A stretch of DNA of 64,000 nt from Pseudeuparius sepicola (GCA_963920635.1 OY987306.1:10372001-10436000), one strand, 5' to 3'; shown: positions 23,044-35,100, numbered from the stretch's first letter. A program made the numbers and translations. Notes: generated by a model from the letters alone, not told the origin.

Positions 23044-23567
23044 AAATATTTTTTATTATACTTCTTTGAAAACACCTTATTTTCATATGTTTTAGCAATA
23101 ATGAAAGATGGGGTTTTTCGGGCTAGCGCACGGAAACAGCGCATGGAAAAACTTTCCGTGCGCTGAATAAAAGTACCGAATATATGGCTTTAAAATAGAA
23201 ATATTCAGCAAAGTAAACTAAATTTAAGAAACTCTATATGCTCTCTGATATTTAACATGTACTTATTTTGTATTTCAATTCGTAAGTGTTTCAATATTTA
23301 GATACATTTCTGTAATATTTTTGACGTTTTATTCACCTTATCTGACAATAACTAATTTACAACAAAGCACCTTTGAAATAATTTGAGAGTAACCATGGAA
23401 ACGCATCATACATACCAAACACTATATTGTCTGCATTGTTTATTTTTTGTCAATTAAATTTATTATATAATATGCCCATAGACTTATAAGCAAGGTCATA
23501 AGTCTATAAATATGCCGATAAAATGTTTTAAGTTTCCGTTTTCAAAGAAGTATAATAAAAAATATCG
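23044..23567. mobile_element. Small fold-back with 29-bp ends
   Basis: AATATTTTTTATTATACTTC followed by TTTGAAAAC at 23044-23072 is inverted at 23538-23567. Between them lies a GC-richer segment with GCGCACGGAAA at 23127 and TTTCCGTGCGC at 23153, forming a local hairpin. No coding. Confidence 0.5.
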
Positions 23568-23674
23568 TTCATTACACGTCCAGAAATAGATTTTTCCGTG
23601 CTTGCATGACTTCCCGTCACGCGCGCACGGAAAAATCTTTATTTCCAGACTCGTAATGAAATATACTATTATTG

Positions 23675-25736
23675 TACAGGCACAGGGTGGTCCACATATC
23701 ATGTCATATTTCCCTATCTCGAGAATTTCTGGAGCTACGGAAAAAGTCAGTAATCAAGGGAAATTACTCTTTTTTTATGTTTTGGAATATACAAGATGTT
23801 ACGAAATTAGCGAAAAACACAAAATTTACGTTTTTTAAATTTTTATACACTATGTTATTCACCTTTAAGAGGGAATTTGATTGATTTTTTGTTTTTGATG
23901 ATCGGTTACGGCGTTTCCAACTTGGCAAATAAATATTTCCTATAATTGATGACATTTGGCAAATCAGTGATATCCAAATTTCTGCGACCTACTTTCCGAA
24001 ATTGAGTTATATGTGTATAACTAGTAGTGCTTCTTATAGTATGGTGCAGCCAAAAACGCGGGTGAGTTGGCAATATCTCCTATCTGCAATTTTTAGCGAA
24101 AATTACTTTTTTATGAAGATAGAATCTTTAATGCCTTGCGCATGTTCTGTAAAAACCTTCTAACTGTAAAGAATCCCAAGTATTTCAAAATGCGAGTTGA
24201 AATATCTCCCACTTAAATGGCCGTGATAAAATCCAGGTAATATATCCTATCTCGTTCACTCCAAACCTCTTTGCCTTTTACTGTTTAAATGAACAGATTT
24301 TTGGTAAGTTTTTGACATATCTATATATTTAGCTTAATTATAATAATAATGGTATAAACCGAAGAATACGAAGTTTAAATTGCCTAAGTGTTGTTCTTTC
24401 TCAGAAAGTAGGTTTTGCATTTACGACTGTGGGCTTTTAAACTCAGCTAGGAGAAAATGATGTCGATTTGTTTTTTGCGTCTCCTATAAACTTTAGGTGG
24501 CATAACTTAAGAGATATTGCCAGTTCCCTTGCGCAAAGTAGGATTTAGCTGTACGCTGTACAGAGTGTTCAAATATGATCATTATTTTATTATTTGGAAA
24601 AGGCCATAACTTTTTTTCAAATGGAACGATCAAATTTTGATTATGCGAGACGATTTTACCTACAATTTAATATATCAGCATTATATTGAAATTTTTATAG
24701 TTTTTAAGCGATTTGCAAGTATTTGTTATTTCATCGATTTATAGGCGGTTTGTCGGTTCCCAAATATAGTCTCATATTTTCCCTTATTTTGCATATTTGT
24801 GTTGTGCTGTAATTTTTTAAAATTTTGTTTAATAATTATTTTTGGTGGCGCCGTGATTGTTAAGATCACAAAATGTGAATTTTTCTATTGACAATTCTTC
24901 GAGTTTGAGTTTTCGGTGATTCTCAGGAAACAACATAGAAGCCTTAATTGATTTTTTTCATCTGCAATCAAATTTAGCTAATTTTTGTAAAGGTATAACG
25001 TAGAATTGAGAGAATTGAGAACATTCTATCACTTTTAACGAATTTTTACTTATGGTGCTACTGTTGCTATTTATTAAAACAATAGGACCCCATATCTAGT
25101 TTTCCATGGCGAGAGCAATTGTGTGAGTTTTGTTTTTACATATTTTTTACAATTTTAAAGTTAGAGCACAACATAAAGATGTAAATCATTCAAAAACTAT
25201 AAAAAAATTTAATATAATGCTGATAGAGCAAATTATAGGTAGTAAACAGTAGAATTGTCTAGCGCATAATCAAAATGTTGTCTTTTTATTTGAAAACAAA
25301 AGTTATGGCTTCTTCCAAATAACAAAAATTGGCGACCATAATTGAATATCCTGTATAGCTAAATTAAACTTTCACTGCACCATGCTAATATAGGGGGCAC
25401 TAATATTTATACCCATATTATTCAACTTCGAAAAGTATGTAGCAGAAACGGGAACATCACTGATTTTGCAAATGTCTGCAATTATAGGAAATATCTAATG
25501 TCATGGCAACGATCTTCGAAAACAAAAATCAATCGAATTCTCTCTTAAAGTTGACTAATATAGTGTATAAAAAGAGGGCCATTCCATTTAAAAAAACGTA
25601 ACTTTGGTGTTTTTCACTAATTTCTCAACACCCTGTTGTATATACCAAAACTTAACAATATGAATTTCCCTTGATTACAAACAAACACAAATTCTCGAAA
25701 TAAGGAGATAGGACATGCTATGTGGGCCACCCTGTA
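23675..25736. mobile_element. 2.06-kb fold-back with a second inverted repeat inside
   Basis: Left end TACAGGCACAGGGTGGTCCA and right end TGTGGGCCACCCTGTA are inverted; arms extend about 250 bp (landmarks TTAGCGAAAAACAC and GTGTTTTTCACTAA). Nested inside, 24553 to about 25366 forms its own inverted repeat (ATTTGGAAAAGGCCATAACT against AGTTATGGCTTCTTCCAAAT, and GATTATGCGAGAC against its near inverse at 25261). The short frames here are parts of arms. Confidence 0.65.
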
Positions 25737-28473
25737 CATTGGATTGAAAGTACGTGTGTGACTTTTTGAACAAATCTAGCAAATCGATTTTCACTCGCTT
25801 CTAATAATTATTGTCGATCTGGAATTTTGCAAACTTATTCAATTCCGGTGACAATTCCATACTTGATTTTTTGAAATGCGAATGTTATTATTAAAAATAA
25901 AGGATATTTCAATGGCATATCAGTTAAAGGATAGCTGATGAACAAATAGGAAGTTCACATAACCAACAATCATTTTCTCTAGAGGGTATGTTTGTTGCGG
26001 TTTGTTTGTTGTAGGACTGTATAAAAAAGGCTACTAAAAATTAAGAATGGCACAAGAGAAGTCACATTATCGGTGGTTAATGGATTGACCTACTTTCTTG
26101 TAACACCTTCTATTTTTTAAAACGTAACGTAACTCCTATGGTTAGCATATTTACCTAATTAAAATTATTCAACGACCTTTTCTTAAAGGCACAGTCTAAA
26201 TTGCTTTCTTATAAGTAAGCGTATAATAGCAACAAAGCGTCCTTAATAATATAACTTGGGACAATTTTACGGTTGGCGAAATTTCGGAGAAGGGAACTTT
26301 GTCGTTGCCCCACTTACTCACATTTTCTTCAATTTATGCTAACTGCAAACACTTATTCGATCGCAGACAAGAGACAAGACGCATTTCTCGAGAAATGGCA
26401 TTCGTGCTGCTTTATAAGTATACCGTTTCTTACAGAAAATCCGGGGCCGCACTTTGCATAGAAAAAAATAAATTTCTCTAAATAAAATGACCGCAACTGT
26501 GATACACGAAAAATAATAAACACTATTTTCGCAACAATTCGCCTATATTTTATGTGTTCCCACAATAGGCATCGTAAAACTGCTGATGGTAGCGGCTGTC
26601 TTATAGCCGCGCCAAATCTTTGATTAAATATTGGAAAATCCAGTAGGTGTACTGGATTGCGTTTGAGCGATGGCCTATTATCTTCAACCCTCTGAGTTTA
26701 AGCTAGTTTCAAGTTTCATAACAATTAATGAACGTGTAAACAACACCCATTTTCATCGCTGCTAAATAAAAGTCATATATCTGAAAAGTTATGGTGACAA
26801 AGTTAATTTATTAAAGTCCGAAACAATTTTACGTCTTACGAGATTCGCTGCAACACTAATCTTCTCCCTGTCAAGTTCCGGCAAGAGATTTATTTTAGAC
26901 TTAAAAATAGAAACAGAAAACCCGACGCGGGAAGGTCTTAAAACGATCCAGTTATATTACAGGTAATATTCCTTTTTCTTTTGTGGTGTATTTTATAAGC
27001 GAGTTTTCGCTTGAGCTGACACGGCGTTTGAAGTGGAAGTTAAATTAAGAATCTTTGTTATGGAAATATCATTTGCATAGCAAATAAAGCGCTTCCAATT
27101 TGGGTTAAATTTTATTGACTACTTGGGAAGCTGAATCTATTTTTGTTGGCATTTTTGAAGATCTTGCTTTATAACGCCTGGAAGACAATATGGGGTCTAA
27201 CAAATTTAGATTTAATTTATGCTAAAATGCCTATTTTTTGGGGAACAAATCTATTTTGTAAACTTCGACTTAGATTGATTTATTGTTACCACTGTTGGAT
27301 CTGGCTCTCTAGGATATCCCGTGTACCTAATAGTTATTTATGTACCAAGGCACTGAAGTTCAACTTTTTATGACTCTTTAGTTGCTGAGGCCTATGACGC
27401 AAATAAACCACATAAGCCATAAAAAGAACTTCGGAAAAAAATGTTTTATTAGACAAAAAAATAATCATAACGGATCACCTGTCCATGAACAAACTGCGCG
27501 GCGTTGCTCGACTTTGACGATGGCTCTACCTAGGTCAAGTATGACGAGGCACGGCGCTTCCCAACAGAAATTCCAAACTGCTGCCTGTTGTGCAGCCTCC
27601 ATGAAAAATAGATTGATATTCAAAGCTAGGTAACAATTTCGCAGTGCGTACGAAAAGTTTATTGGCCGGGTTTTCAATATTTAGTCACTTTTGACGGGCG
27701 ATGGCTCCGCGTCTGACGTTTGATGTTTACATCTCACCAAGGCCTACTTATTGAAAAAATCGTACAATAATGGGTTACTTGAGTGCCGATTTCTGAGCTT
27801 TTAATAACGATTTTGAGACACTTCACTGCCGATTTCAAGAAGAAAATGATATTTTTCTCATTACATATTTTACAAGAAGTGTACTTACGGCTCAATTGAG
27901 TGGATGGAGTTTGAAGTCAAACTTAAGTTAGAAGGAGCCTTCGTTACGGAAATATCATTTGCATACCAAATAAGTTCTACCTTCAGTTTTTATTGATTAC
28001 ATAGAAATTTTAGAAATAGAGGATTACGCTAGGTAGGGGCATAAACCCACTTTTATGAAAGCACAAAAGACGCTGCTTTTCTGGTAATGGCTTTTGTTCT
28101 TTTAGGGCTTACGAGTATTGCCAACAAATAGTTTCTGAAAATTTTAAGTACATAATATGCAAGATTCAGGTAACGTTATGCTGTTGTTATCAATATATAA
28201 TATGTGAGCGTAATAAATCATTTACGTATAATAATTATTGAAATTATGATGTAACACAACGCGTGCTGAATTATAATTGGATTATCGACATACAGTATAT
28301 CAAACTGGTGGTATTTTGAAAAAATATAGGTTCACCAATAATATATAAATAAACAAATACCAAAGCTTTGTTGTCGGACCTTTGCCTTATATTTAACACG
28401 AATTCAAGTAAAACACATGTTTAAACAATATATACCTACGATAATTGAAGCTCTACAGCAGGCCCTTTTCAGC
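25737..28473. other. Unannotated DNA with two dispersed repeats
   Basis: No gene supported; frames at 26273-26565, 27143-27373 and 27382-27677 have no known motif. Two repeats are visible: 27650-27850 is the inverse of 10925-11130, and a direct pair, 27020-27080 and 27905-27975, shares GGAAATATCATTTGCATA with flanking similarity. Confidence 0.4.
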
Positions 28474-28480
28474 CTTTAAC

Positions 28481-28661
28481 CGTTGACTGATATATTATTA
28501 AACACTGCTCACGGCTGTCACGTCTGACACATTTTTGGCTCACCATGCGCTTTCCGGAGATAAAATACAATGCAGAATACATTGTTAGCCAACAGAGCCA
28601 TCTGTTTTCCAGGACATAAAGCTATAGCCGTGAGAAGTCTTTATAAATACGTCAGTTTACG
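28481..28661. mobile_element. 181-bp MITE with 7-bp TSD (copy 2)
   Basis: Nearly identical to 16510-16693. It is flanked by CTTTAAC at 28474-28480 and 28662-28668. One terminal base change and a small deletion (near 28591) separate the copies. Confidence 0.8.
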
Positions 28662-28679
28662 CTTTAACCTTCTCTTCTA

Positions 28680-29637
28680 TACAGGGTGTCCCGAAATTAT
28701 CCTGCCATAATTTACCAGCGTGTTCTACGACCTAAAAAAATGAAAAAAGTTCCTATAAACATGGCCTTAAAAATTCCCCCTAATGGGGCTATAGCCCCGA
28801 AAAGGGGTAATTTCACAAACGGTTTTTCCAAATTTTTCCAGAACAAACAAAGATAACATTCTGAAATTTGGTATGTGATGTACCTGTGAGATTTGACATT
28901 TGCCGGGGTAGCGATAGTTAGACATTCTTAATCATAGGCCTAAATAGGGGGTTAAGGGATTAAAAATACCCTAAATATTTTGTGTGTGCTTTTTCCCCAA
29001 ATTTATTGCGAAATTATAAAAATTCATTATTATTCTAAGACAAAATGGTGCTCTTGCTGGACTTTGATAGCGTGCACCGTTTTCGAGTAAAATCGTATTG
29101 AAATTTTATTGCAGAGGGCCATGAAAATGCCTATTAGAAATTAGCCTGCCATATTTTACCAGCGTGTTCTGCGACCCAAAAAAATGAAAAAGTTCCTATA
29201 AACATCGCCTCAAAAGTGCCCCCTAAAAGGGCTATAGCTCTCGAAATGGACACTTTGGCATACGGTTTTTCTAAATATTTCCAGAACGAGCAAAGATAAA
29301 ATTCTGAAATTTGGTATGTGACATACCTCGGAGAATAAACCATGAAAAAAGCACAGAAAAAATTTTGGGATATTTTTAACCCCTTGACCCACCTCATTTG
29401 GGACACCTATGACGAAGAATGTCATACTCTCTCAGGCTAATAATTTCTAATAGGCATTTTCATAGCACTCTGCAAAAAAATCTCACAGGAGCATCACATA
29501 CCAAATTTCAGAATTTTATCTTTGTTCGTAGAAACCCGTTTGTGAAACTGCCCCTTTCGGGGGCTATAGCCCCATTAAGGGGCATTTTTGAGGCCATGTT
29601 TATAAATTATGGCAGGCTAATTTTGGGACACCCTGTA
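28680..29637. mobile_element. 958-bp fold-back element, TA-flanked
   Basis: Starts TACAGGGTGTCCCGAAATTA and ends TTTTGGGACACCCTGTA; TA lies at 28678-28679 and 29638-29639. Arms of about 230 bp include GGGGCTATAGCCCC in both orientations. A third, partly degraded copy of the arm lies inside (29130-29340, same orientation as the left arm), so an internal duplication took place. Frames at 29134-29425 minus and 29419-29688 plus are arm-derived. Confidence 0.8.
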
Positions 29638-29639
29638 TA

Positions 29640-30071
29640 CTCAATTAAGATTAAAACCTTGCATATAGCCACAGAGAAAAGTCTATAAATTATGTAAATC
29701 CAAAATTTTAAATTCTACCGGGTTTCGAGACCTACTTTGCCCTAACTTTCTTTCCATCTTGATAAAATAAACAAAATTTAACAAAACTCTCCTGAGGTCC
29801 AAGTGCGGGAGCCCTACAAATCCCCATGAGATTTTTACTACTTTAACGATAAAGTCATCTGTGTAGTTTTCAGGCGGATACCGACCAACTGCACCTGGTC
29901 TCGAAATTATTCATTAATTTCAGCAGAAAAGCTTTTCGCGAGACTAAACGAGACCGGAGTAAGGCATCTGGCTTGTCTCGTGGCATAACAAGCCTGCAGG
30001 CATACATTGTGTCCACGAATAGACTATATTATGTTGCATATGAAAAAATAATTAAGAAACGGAATTTGTAA
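29640..30071. other. Spacer before the LTR element
   Basis: No gene or repeat recognised. The last four bases, TGGA at 30072-30075, are the left target duplication of the LTR element. Confidence 0.35.
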
Positions 30072-30075
30072 TGGA

Positions 30076-30489
30076 TGTTATATCCGACCTCAAGCATCAC
30101 CTTGATCATAACCTTGTTTTTACCGTTGATTCTGTTTACTGTTGGATATTATGTTCTCATTCTCTATTGTTCAAGATGCTTACTACAAAGATATCATTTT
30201 CCATTGTATATTGTTCTAGAATGATTACTAGAACATATCATATTCCTTTTGAGTATTGTTAAAACTTGCTTACTGCAAGAATTGCAGAATTTGATCTTCC
30301 CTTTGTCTTTATACTCCTTTCCCATGAGAACCACAACACCTCAGCATAACAGATCTGTATAAATAGGACCTAGTAAAGTAAGAGTGTTAATTCTAGTCTT
30401 GTCTGTAGTCTAAGCCGAAACTCTGTAACTCGCGTTACTCAAATAAAAGTTTTTTTTAAAAAGTCTTCGTCTTCACGTCGCCCGTAACA
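30076..30489 (+). repeat. 5' LTR, 414 bp
   Basis: TG...CA ends. A TATA box, TATAAATA, at 30358-30365 should place the transcription start near 30390, and AATAAA at 30442-30447 gives the polyadenylation signal, so R would be about 60-90 bp. It differs from the 3' copy at two bases (in the TACCGTTG and TATACTCC segments) and in the length of one T run. Confidence 0.9.
30358..30365 (+). promoter_or_regulatory. TATA box of the LTR promoter
   Basis: TATAAATA, 84 bases upstream of the AATAAA signal. Same motif in the 3' LTR. Confidence 0.7.
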
Positions 30490-30492
30490 ATT

Positions 30493-30510
30493 TGGTGTCA
30501 GAAGTGGGAT
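30493..30510 (+). other. Primer-binding site, tRNA-Leu
   Basis: TGGTGTCAGAAGTGGGAT, three bases after the LTR, is the complement of the 3' end of an insect tRNA-Leu including CCA, as far as I know that tRNA. It primes minus-strand synthesis. Confidence 0.75.
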
Positions 30511-30517
30511 CCTCGAT

Positions 30518-30656
30518 AAAAGGGTCTTCAACGAGGGAGATCCGGAGGCACTTAGAAGGACAGTCTCCTCGGGGGTCACCACACCACTACGATTGGAGCC
30601 AGCTGAAAAGGGTCTTCGACAGGAAGATCCGGAGGCACTAAGAAGGACAGTCTCCT
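30518..30656 (+). repeat. 50-bp direct repeat in the 5' leader
   Basis: 30518-30569 and 30607-30656 are nearly identical (AAAGGGTCTTC, GATCCGGAGGCACT, GAAGGACAGTCTCCT). Lying between primer site and gag, it is where packaging or dimerisation signals sit in retroviral RNAs; that role is inferred only from position. Confidence 0.7.
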
Positions 30657-30704
30657 GAGGCCAGCATCCAGCAACAACAGCAGCATCAACGACATCCAGC
30701 GAGC

Positions 30705-30721
30705 ATGAAGTTACTTCTATT
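30705..30721 (+). promoter_or_regulatory. Env leader exon and splice donor
   Basis: An ATG at 30705 followed by four codons and two bases runs to a near-perfect donor, TT/GTAAGTG, with GT at 30722-30723. Joined to the acceptor at 36419-36420 (TTCGTTACAG), the phase is exact and leads into env. In unspliced RNA the same ATG reads only six codons to a TAA at 30723-30725, making a tiny upstream frame before gag. Errantiviral env is known to be expressed from spliced RNA. Confidence 0.7.
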
Positions 30722-30829
30722 GTAAGTGAAAAACTTGAAGTGAATTTTATTTGTGATTTTTTTTTGAACTTTCTACGTTGCTATTATTGAACTTTCTACG
30801 TTATAACGATATTACCTTTTCATTTCAAC

Positions 30830-32026
30830 ATGCCGAATAACGAAGCTATAAACTCTAATGTAAACAATGAAGCAAACGCTTCAAATAACGACGAAGTACC
30901 ATTTAAATTAAGCGAAATATTTTCTATCATCCCTGAATACGATGGGGATCAAATCAATTTAAATACTTTTATCATTGCATGTGATAGGGCCATGCAAATG
31001 ACTGTTGGCGACCAAGCCATTTTACTTGTTATAAAAATTAAAAATCAATTAAAGGGACGTGCAGCCCAACTCATTAATTCAAGAGACTTGAGTACCTGGA
31101 GGGAAATCAAACAATTACTTAACGTTCATTTCGGAGATCCTCGCGATCTAACTTCATTAATTCAAGATTTACAAAGAATGTGTCAATCCCAAAATGAAAA
31201 TGCTTTGACTTTTGTAGGCAGAGTTCAAACTCACTGCTCGAAAATGTATGCCGCAATAGGAAAACAAAGCCTTCTCACTAGGGAACAAAAAGAATCGCAA
31301 GCTACATTAATCGATAGCATGTGCCTAAATACAGTTTTGACAGGTTTAGAACCAAGAATAGGGCAACTAATTCGTGCTAGCAATCCACCAAACATGATGG
31401 ATGCTATAGCTTTAATTAAGAGAGAATTGCAACTTTCTTATTTTGAAAATCAAAAATTTCAGAGGCAAAATCGTGTACCAGTCTTCAATAATAATATCAA
31501 AAGAACCAGTAATAATTTTCCAAAATTTTGTAATTATTGCAAAAGAAATGGACATACTATCAATGAATGTCGAACTAAAAATCAAAATAATTATTACAGA
31601 AATGGTCCAAATCCTTCTAGCTACTCTAACAATTTCCAAAATAACTCCCAAAGAAATAATTTCTCCCAAAATAGGTTCCATCAAAGACCATCTTTTCCTC
31701 AGCAAAATAATTTTCAAACTCCTCCTTTCCAACCTAGGAATCACCCTCAAAACTTCCAACCAAGAAATCAACCTCCTAGAAATTTTTCTAATAATATTCC
31801 TAGAAACAATTTCCCAAGAACTTTTAATAATAATTCAAGTTTCCAGCCTTCTAATCAAAATTTTACTCCTAGATTCCCAAATTCAAATCCAAATAACCAA
31901 AATAGAACTCCCCAACAACATTATCTGGGCCAAAGCGAAAATTTTCAATTAACAGCCTCGGACCAGAATCCTATTCCCAACTTCAAGAATCTTGGTATGA
32001 CCAATACGGACCAAACGTTTGCATAA
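30830..32026 (+). CDS. gag: Gag polyprotein
   Basis: Structural protein of 398 residues. Residues about 30-210 form a Gypsy-type capsid region (FSIIPEYDGDQINLNTFI, later LTGLEPRIGQLIRASNP). A single CCHC zinc knuckle, CNYCKRNGHTINEC, has its ligands at C234, C237, H242 and C247 and should bind genomic RNA. The remaining 150 residues are very rich in Asn, Gln, Pro and Phe (repeats such as NNFQ and PRNQ) and presumably disordered. The start, ATG at 30830, is the first after the leader uORF and has AACATGC context. The frame ends TAA at 32024-32026; 80 bases earlier lies the heptamer A AAT TTT, a likely site of -1 frameshifting into pol. The other frames across this region (31412-31771 minus, 31443-31952 plus) are shadows of the repetitive tail. 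Confidence 0.92.
   Translation: MPNNEAINSNVNNEANASNNDEVPFKLSEIFSIIPEYDGDQINLNTFIIACDRAMQMTVGDQAILLVIKIKNQLKGRAAQLINSRDLSTWREIKQLLNVHFGDPRDLTSLIQDLQRMCQSQNENALTFVGRVQTHCSKMYAAIGKQSLLTREQKESQATLIDSMCLNTVLTGLEPRIGQLIRASNPPNMMDAIALIKRELQLSYFENQKFQRQNRVPVFNNNIKRTSNNFPKFCNYCKRNGHTINECRTKNQNNYYRNGPNPSSYSNNFQNNSQRNNFSQNRFHQRPSFPQQNNFQTPPFQPRNHPQNFQPRNQPPRNFSNNIPRNNFPRTFNNNSSFQPSNQNFTPRFPNSNPNNQNRTPQQHYLGQSENFQLTASDQNPIPNFKNLGMTNTDQTFA
31939..31945 (+). promoter_or_regulatory. Candidate -1 frameshift site, gag to pol
   Basis: A AAT TTT in the gag frame fits X XXY YYZ. A shift of -1 here enters the frame that carries the protease motif LIDTGAG at 32086-32106 without an intervening stop. Confidence 0.7.
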
Positions 32027-32166
32027 ATACCGTTGACAATAGCAATCTATATTATATTAAAGATAATACCGATAAGTACAAAATTTTAATTGACACAGGA
32101 GCTGGTATTTCAATTTTCAAACCAGAGACGGTTCAGCAATTTTTAAATCGATGTCCAGAAAATTTT
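31946..32166 (+). CDS. pol: Pol N-terminus: start of protease, -1 frame
   Basis: Read in the frame one base behind gag, this stretch is open through the retroviral aspartic protease active site, ILIDTGAGISIF (Asp codon at 32092). It has no ATG of its own and needs frameshifting from gag. At about 32160 the protein similarity passes to the frame that holds the rest of pol, with the flap region (GISGQSIPITEA) and the second protease motif (ILGADFLERYG) in that next frame. Staying in the first frame gives non-conserved residues and soon a stop. The transition coincides with a second A AAT TTT heptamer. Either a single base was lost from the A4T4 run in this copy, or there is a second programmed shift. 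Confidence 0.7.
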
Positions 32167-35100
32167 CAAATAAAGGTATTTCTGGCCAATCAATTCCTAT
32201 TACTGAAGCGGTATTTGTTTCTTTTACGGGTCCTCTTTCTCCCCATAAAGTTTATATTTGCGATCTAGATATAGGATTCGACGGAATTTTAGGCGCTGAC
32301 TTTCTAGAAAGGTACGGTGCAATAGTAGATTTTAGGAATAAACAATTAATTACGTACTATAAGGTACACGAATTATTTAAAGACGGAGATGAATTAAACG
32401 AGTTAACGAATAATAATGATAATAATAATCGAGTTGTTTATAAAAGACAAGTTAATGTTGACGAAAGATACGATAGCCTTCATATAAACGCTTATGAACG
32501 AAATAATAATAATAATAACGATTACACGGAAAATATAAATAATTTTGAAAGCGAAAATACGAGTTATAATATAAATCAGGTTACGATAGAACCGCGTTGC
32601 GAAAAAATATGCAAGTTTCATACGAATAAATATACGAATAAAGAAATGATTTTATGCGCACAACGAGTAGAAAAGGTATACGTGCCAAATGCTATAGTAA
32701 AAATAAACGAAGACGGTAATTTTTATACGACAATATTAAACGCTAATGCCATAACAAAGGATATTTGTTTCGAAGAATTTGAATTTGAGCCTTACATTAA
32801 AGAAACGAACGCTAGTGCTAATATTATTTGTAATTTTAATAAAACGAAAAGCAGAGTAGAAGAAATAAAAGAATCATTAAGGCTAGAACATTTAAACGAA
32901 GAAGAAAAGGAATTAATTACTAATTTATGTTTGAATTTTGAAGATATATTTTACTTTGACGGAGATTTTTTAAGTTTTACTAATGAAATAAAACATACTA
33001 TCGATACAGGCGACGCTAAGCCAATTTTTACTAAATCTTATCGATATCCACAAGTTCACAAGGAAGAAGTAAAAACACAAATTAATAAAATGCTTTCTCA
33101 AGGAATAATTAGACCTTCTGTTTCACCATGGTCGTCCCCAGTATGGGTCGTTCCAAAAAAATTAGACGCTTCAGGCAAACAAAAATGGAGAATCGTAATT
33201 GATTATCGGAAATTAAATGAATTAACAGTTAATGACAGGTATCCACTGCCTAATATTTCAGATATATTAGATCAGTTGGGTAATTGCCATTATTTTACTA
33301 CTTTAGATTTGGCTTCTGGTTTTCAACAAATTGAAATGAATCCAGAAGACATTTCGAAAACTGCTCTTTCCGTTGAAAATGGACATTTCGAATATTTACG
33401 TATGCCCTTTGGCCTTCGTAATGCGCCCTCAACCTTTCAGAGGGTTATGGATAATATACTAATGGGGATACAAAACGAAAAGTGCTTAGTTTACATGGAC
33501 GACATTATTATTTATTCTTCCACAATTAATGAACATATCTCTCGTATTACTGAAGTTTTTCAAAGATTAAGAAATTCAAATCTAAAAATACAGCCAGATA
33601 AGTGTGAATTCTTACGAAAAGAAGTAATTTATTTAGGACATGTTATTACACCTGAAGGGGTCAAACCAAATCCACAAAAAGTACAAGCTGTTATCGATTT
33701 TCCTCAACCTGCCAATACTAAACAAATTAAACAATTTTTGGGTCTTACTGGTTACTACAGGAAGTTTATTCCAAACTTCGCAAAAATGACAAAGCCTTTA
33801 ACTCGACTTTTAAGAAAAGACGTACCATTTATTTTTGATAAAGATTGTCGTGAATCTTTCGAACAACTTAAAAATGCATTAATAACTTCACCAATTCTAA
33901 TATATCCTAATTTTGAAAAGGAATTTGTTTTAACTACAGATGCAAGCGCTTTTGCTGTAGGCGCGGTACTTTCGCAAGGACCTGTTGGAAATGATCTTCC
34001 CATAGCATACTTTTCAAGAACCTTAAGTCCAGCAGAAATAAAATATAGCGTTATAGAGAAAGAACTATTGGCAATAATTGCTGCCGTAAAAAACTATAGA
34101 CCTTATCTTTTCGGACGAAAATTCTTATTGGTTACAGATCATAGACCTTTAACCTGGCTTTTCTCAATAAAAGATCCCGGTAGTCGTTTAGCACGTTGGC
34201 GACTTAAATTAGAAGAATATAATTATCAAATAATTTATAAACCTGGAAAAATTAATCGAAATGCCGACGCTTTATCTCGAATCACAATCAATCATATAAA
34301 AGAAGCTGTTTCCTTTCATACTTCCCTAGACGAACCATCTACTTCTCATGATAATCTTCAAGACATTGACCCGCCTATTGACAATAATGAGACTGACGAA
34401 ATTGCTATAATCTGTAATGAATTTGACAGATTTTTTGATCTATACAAGACGACTTCAATGATCGATTATTCTAAAATCCAATATACAAATAATCAACTTT
34501 TAGACAAAACACACAAGGACATTGTACTAATTTTTCAACAAGACAAATTAACAGACCTTCACGAAAAAGTTATTGATGATTTACTTGAGCTAAATCCTGA
34601 TTTTAACTATAATAAAGCAAATGTTCTTTCCAGTCAAACCGTAGCTAAAAGAAAATATTATATAATTCCTGTTCCTTTTAATTTTGAAACCGCAATACAA
34701 GTACTCTTCATATCTCTTTATTACAGTAAAGATATATTCGAAGAAAATAAAACTTATTACATTGAAAACAATCCAGATTTTCCAATTTTAGAAATGTTTA
34801 ATTTTTTGTTCTCAGATAAAAATTTCCAACTAACAATTTGTCAGAACATTGTGACTATACCAGACGAAGACCAAATACCTATAATAATAGATCAATTTCA
34901 TTCAGGCAAGACAAACTTACATCGAGGAATAAACGAAACAATTAGACGTATTAAACAAAAATATAATTGGACAGGACTAACTAAAGACGTTGAAACCTTT
35001 ATTCGACAGTGCGAAATCTGCCAAAAGACAAAAATTTGTAGACAAAACTTGGACAGTCCCTTAGTTATTACCGAAACTCCTAAAACTCCTTTCGAAAGAA

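Noticed and set aside
31412..31952. Open frames of 119 and 169 codons overlapping gag
   Set aside because: By-products of the Asn/Gln/Pro-rich tail of gag in other frames; no domain.
32151..32153. ATG as the start of pol
   Set aside because: It lies within the protease fold; the DTG active site is upstream in another frame, so Pol must come from frameshifting.
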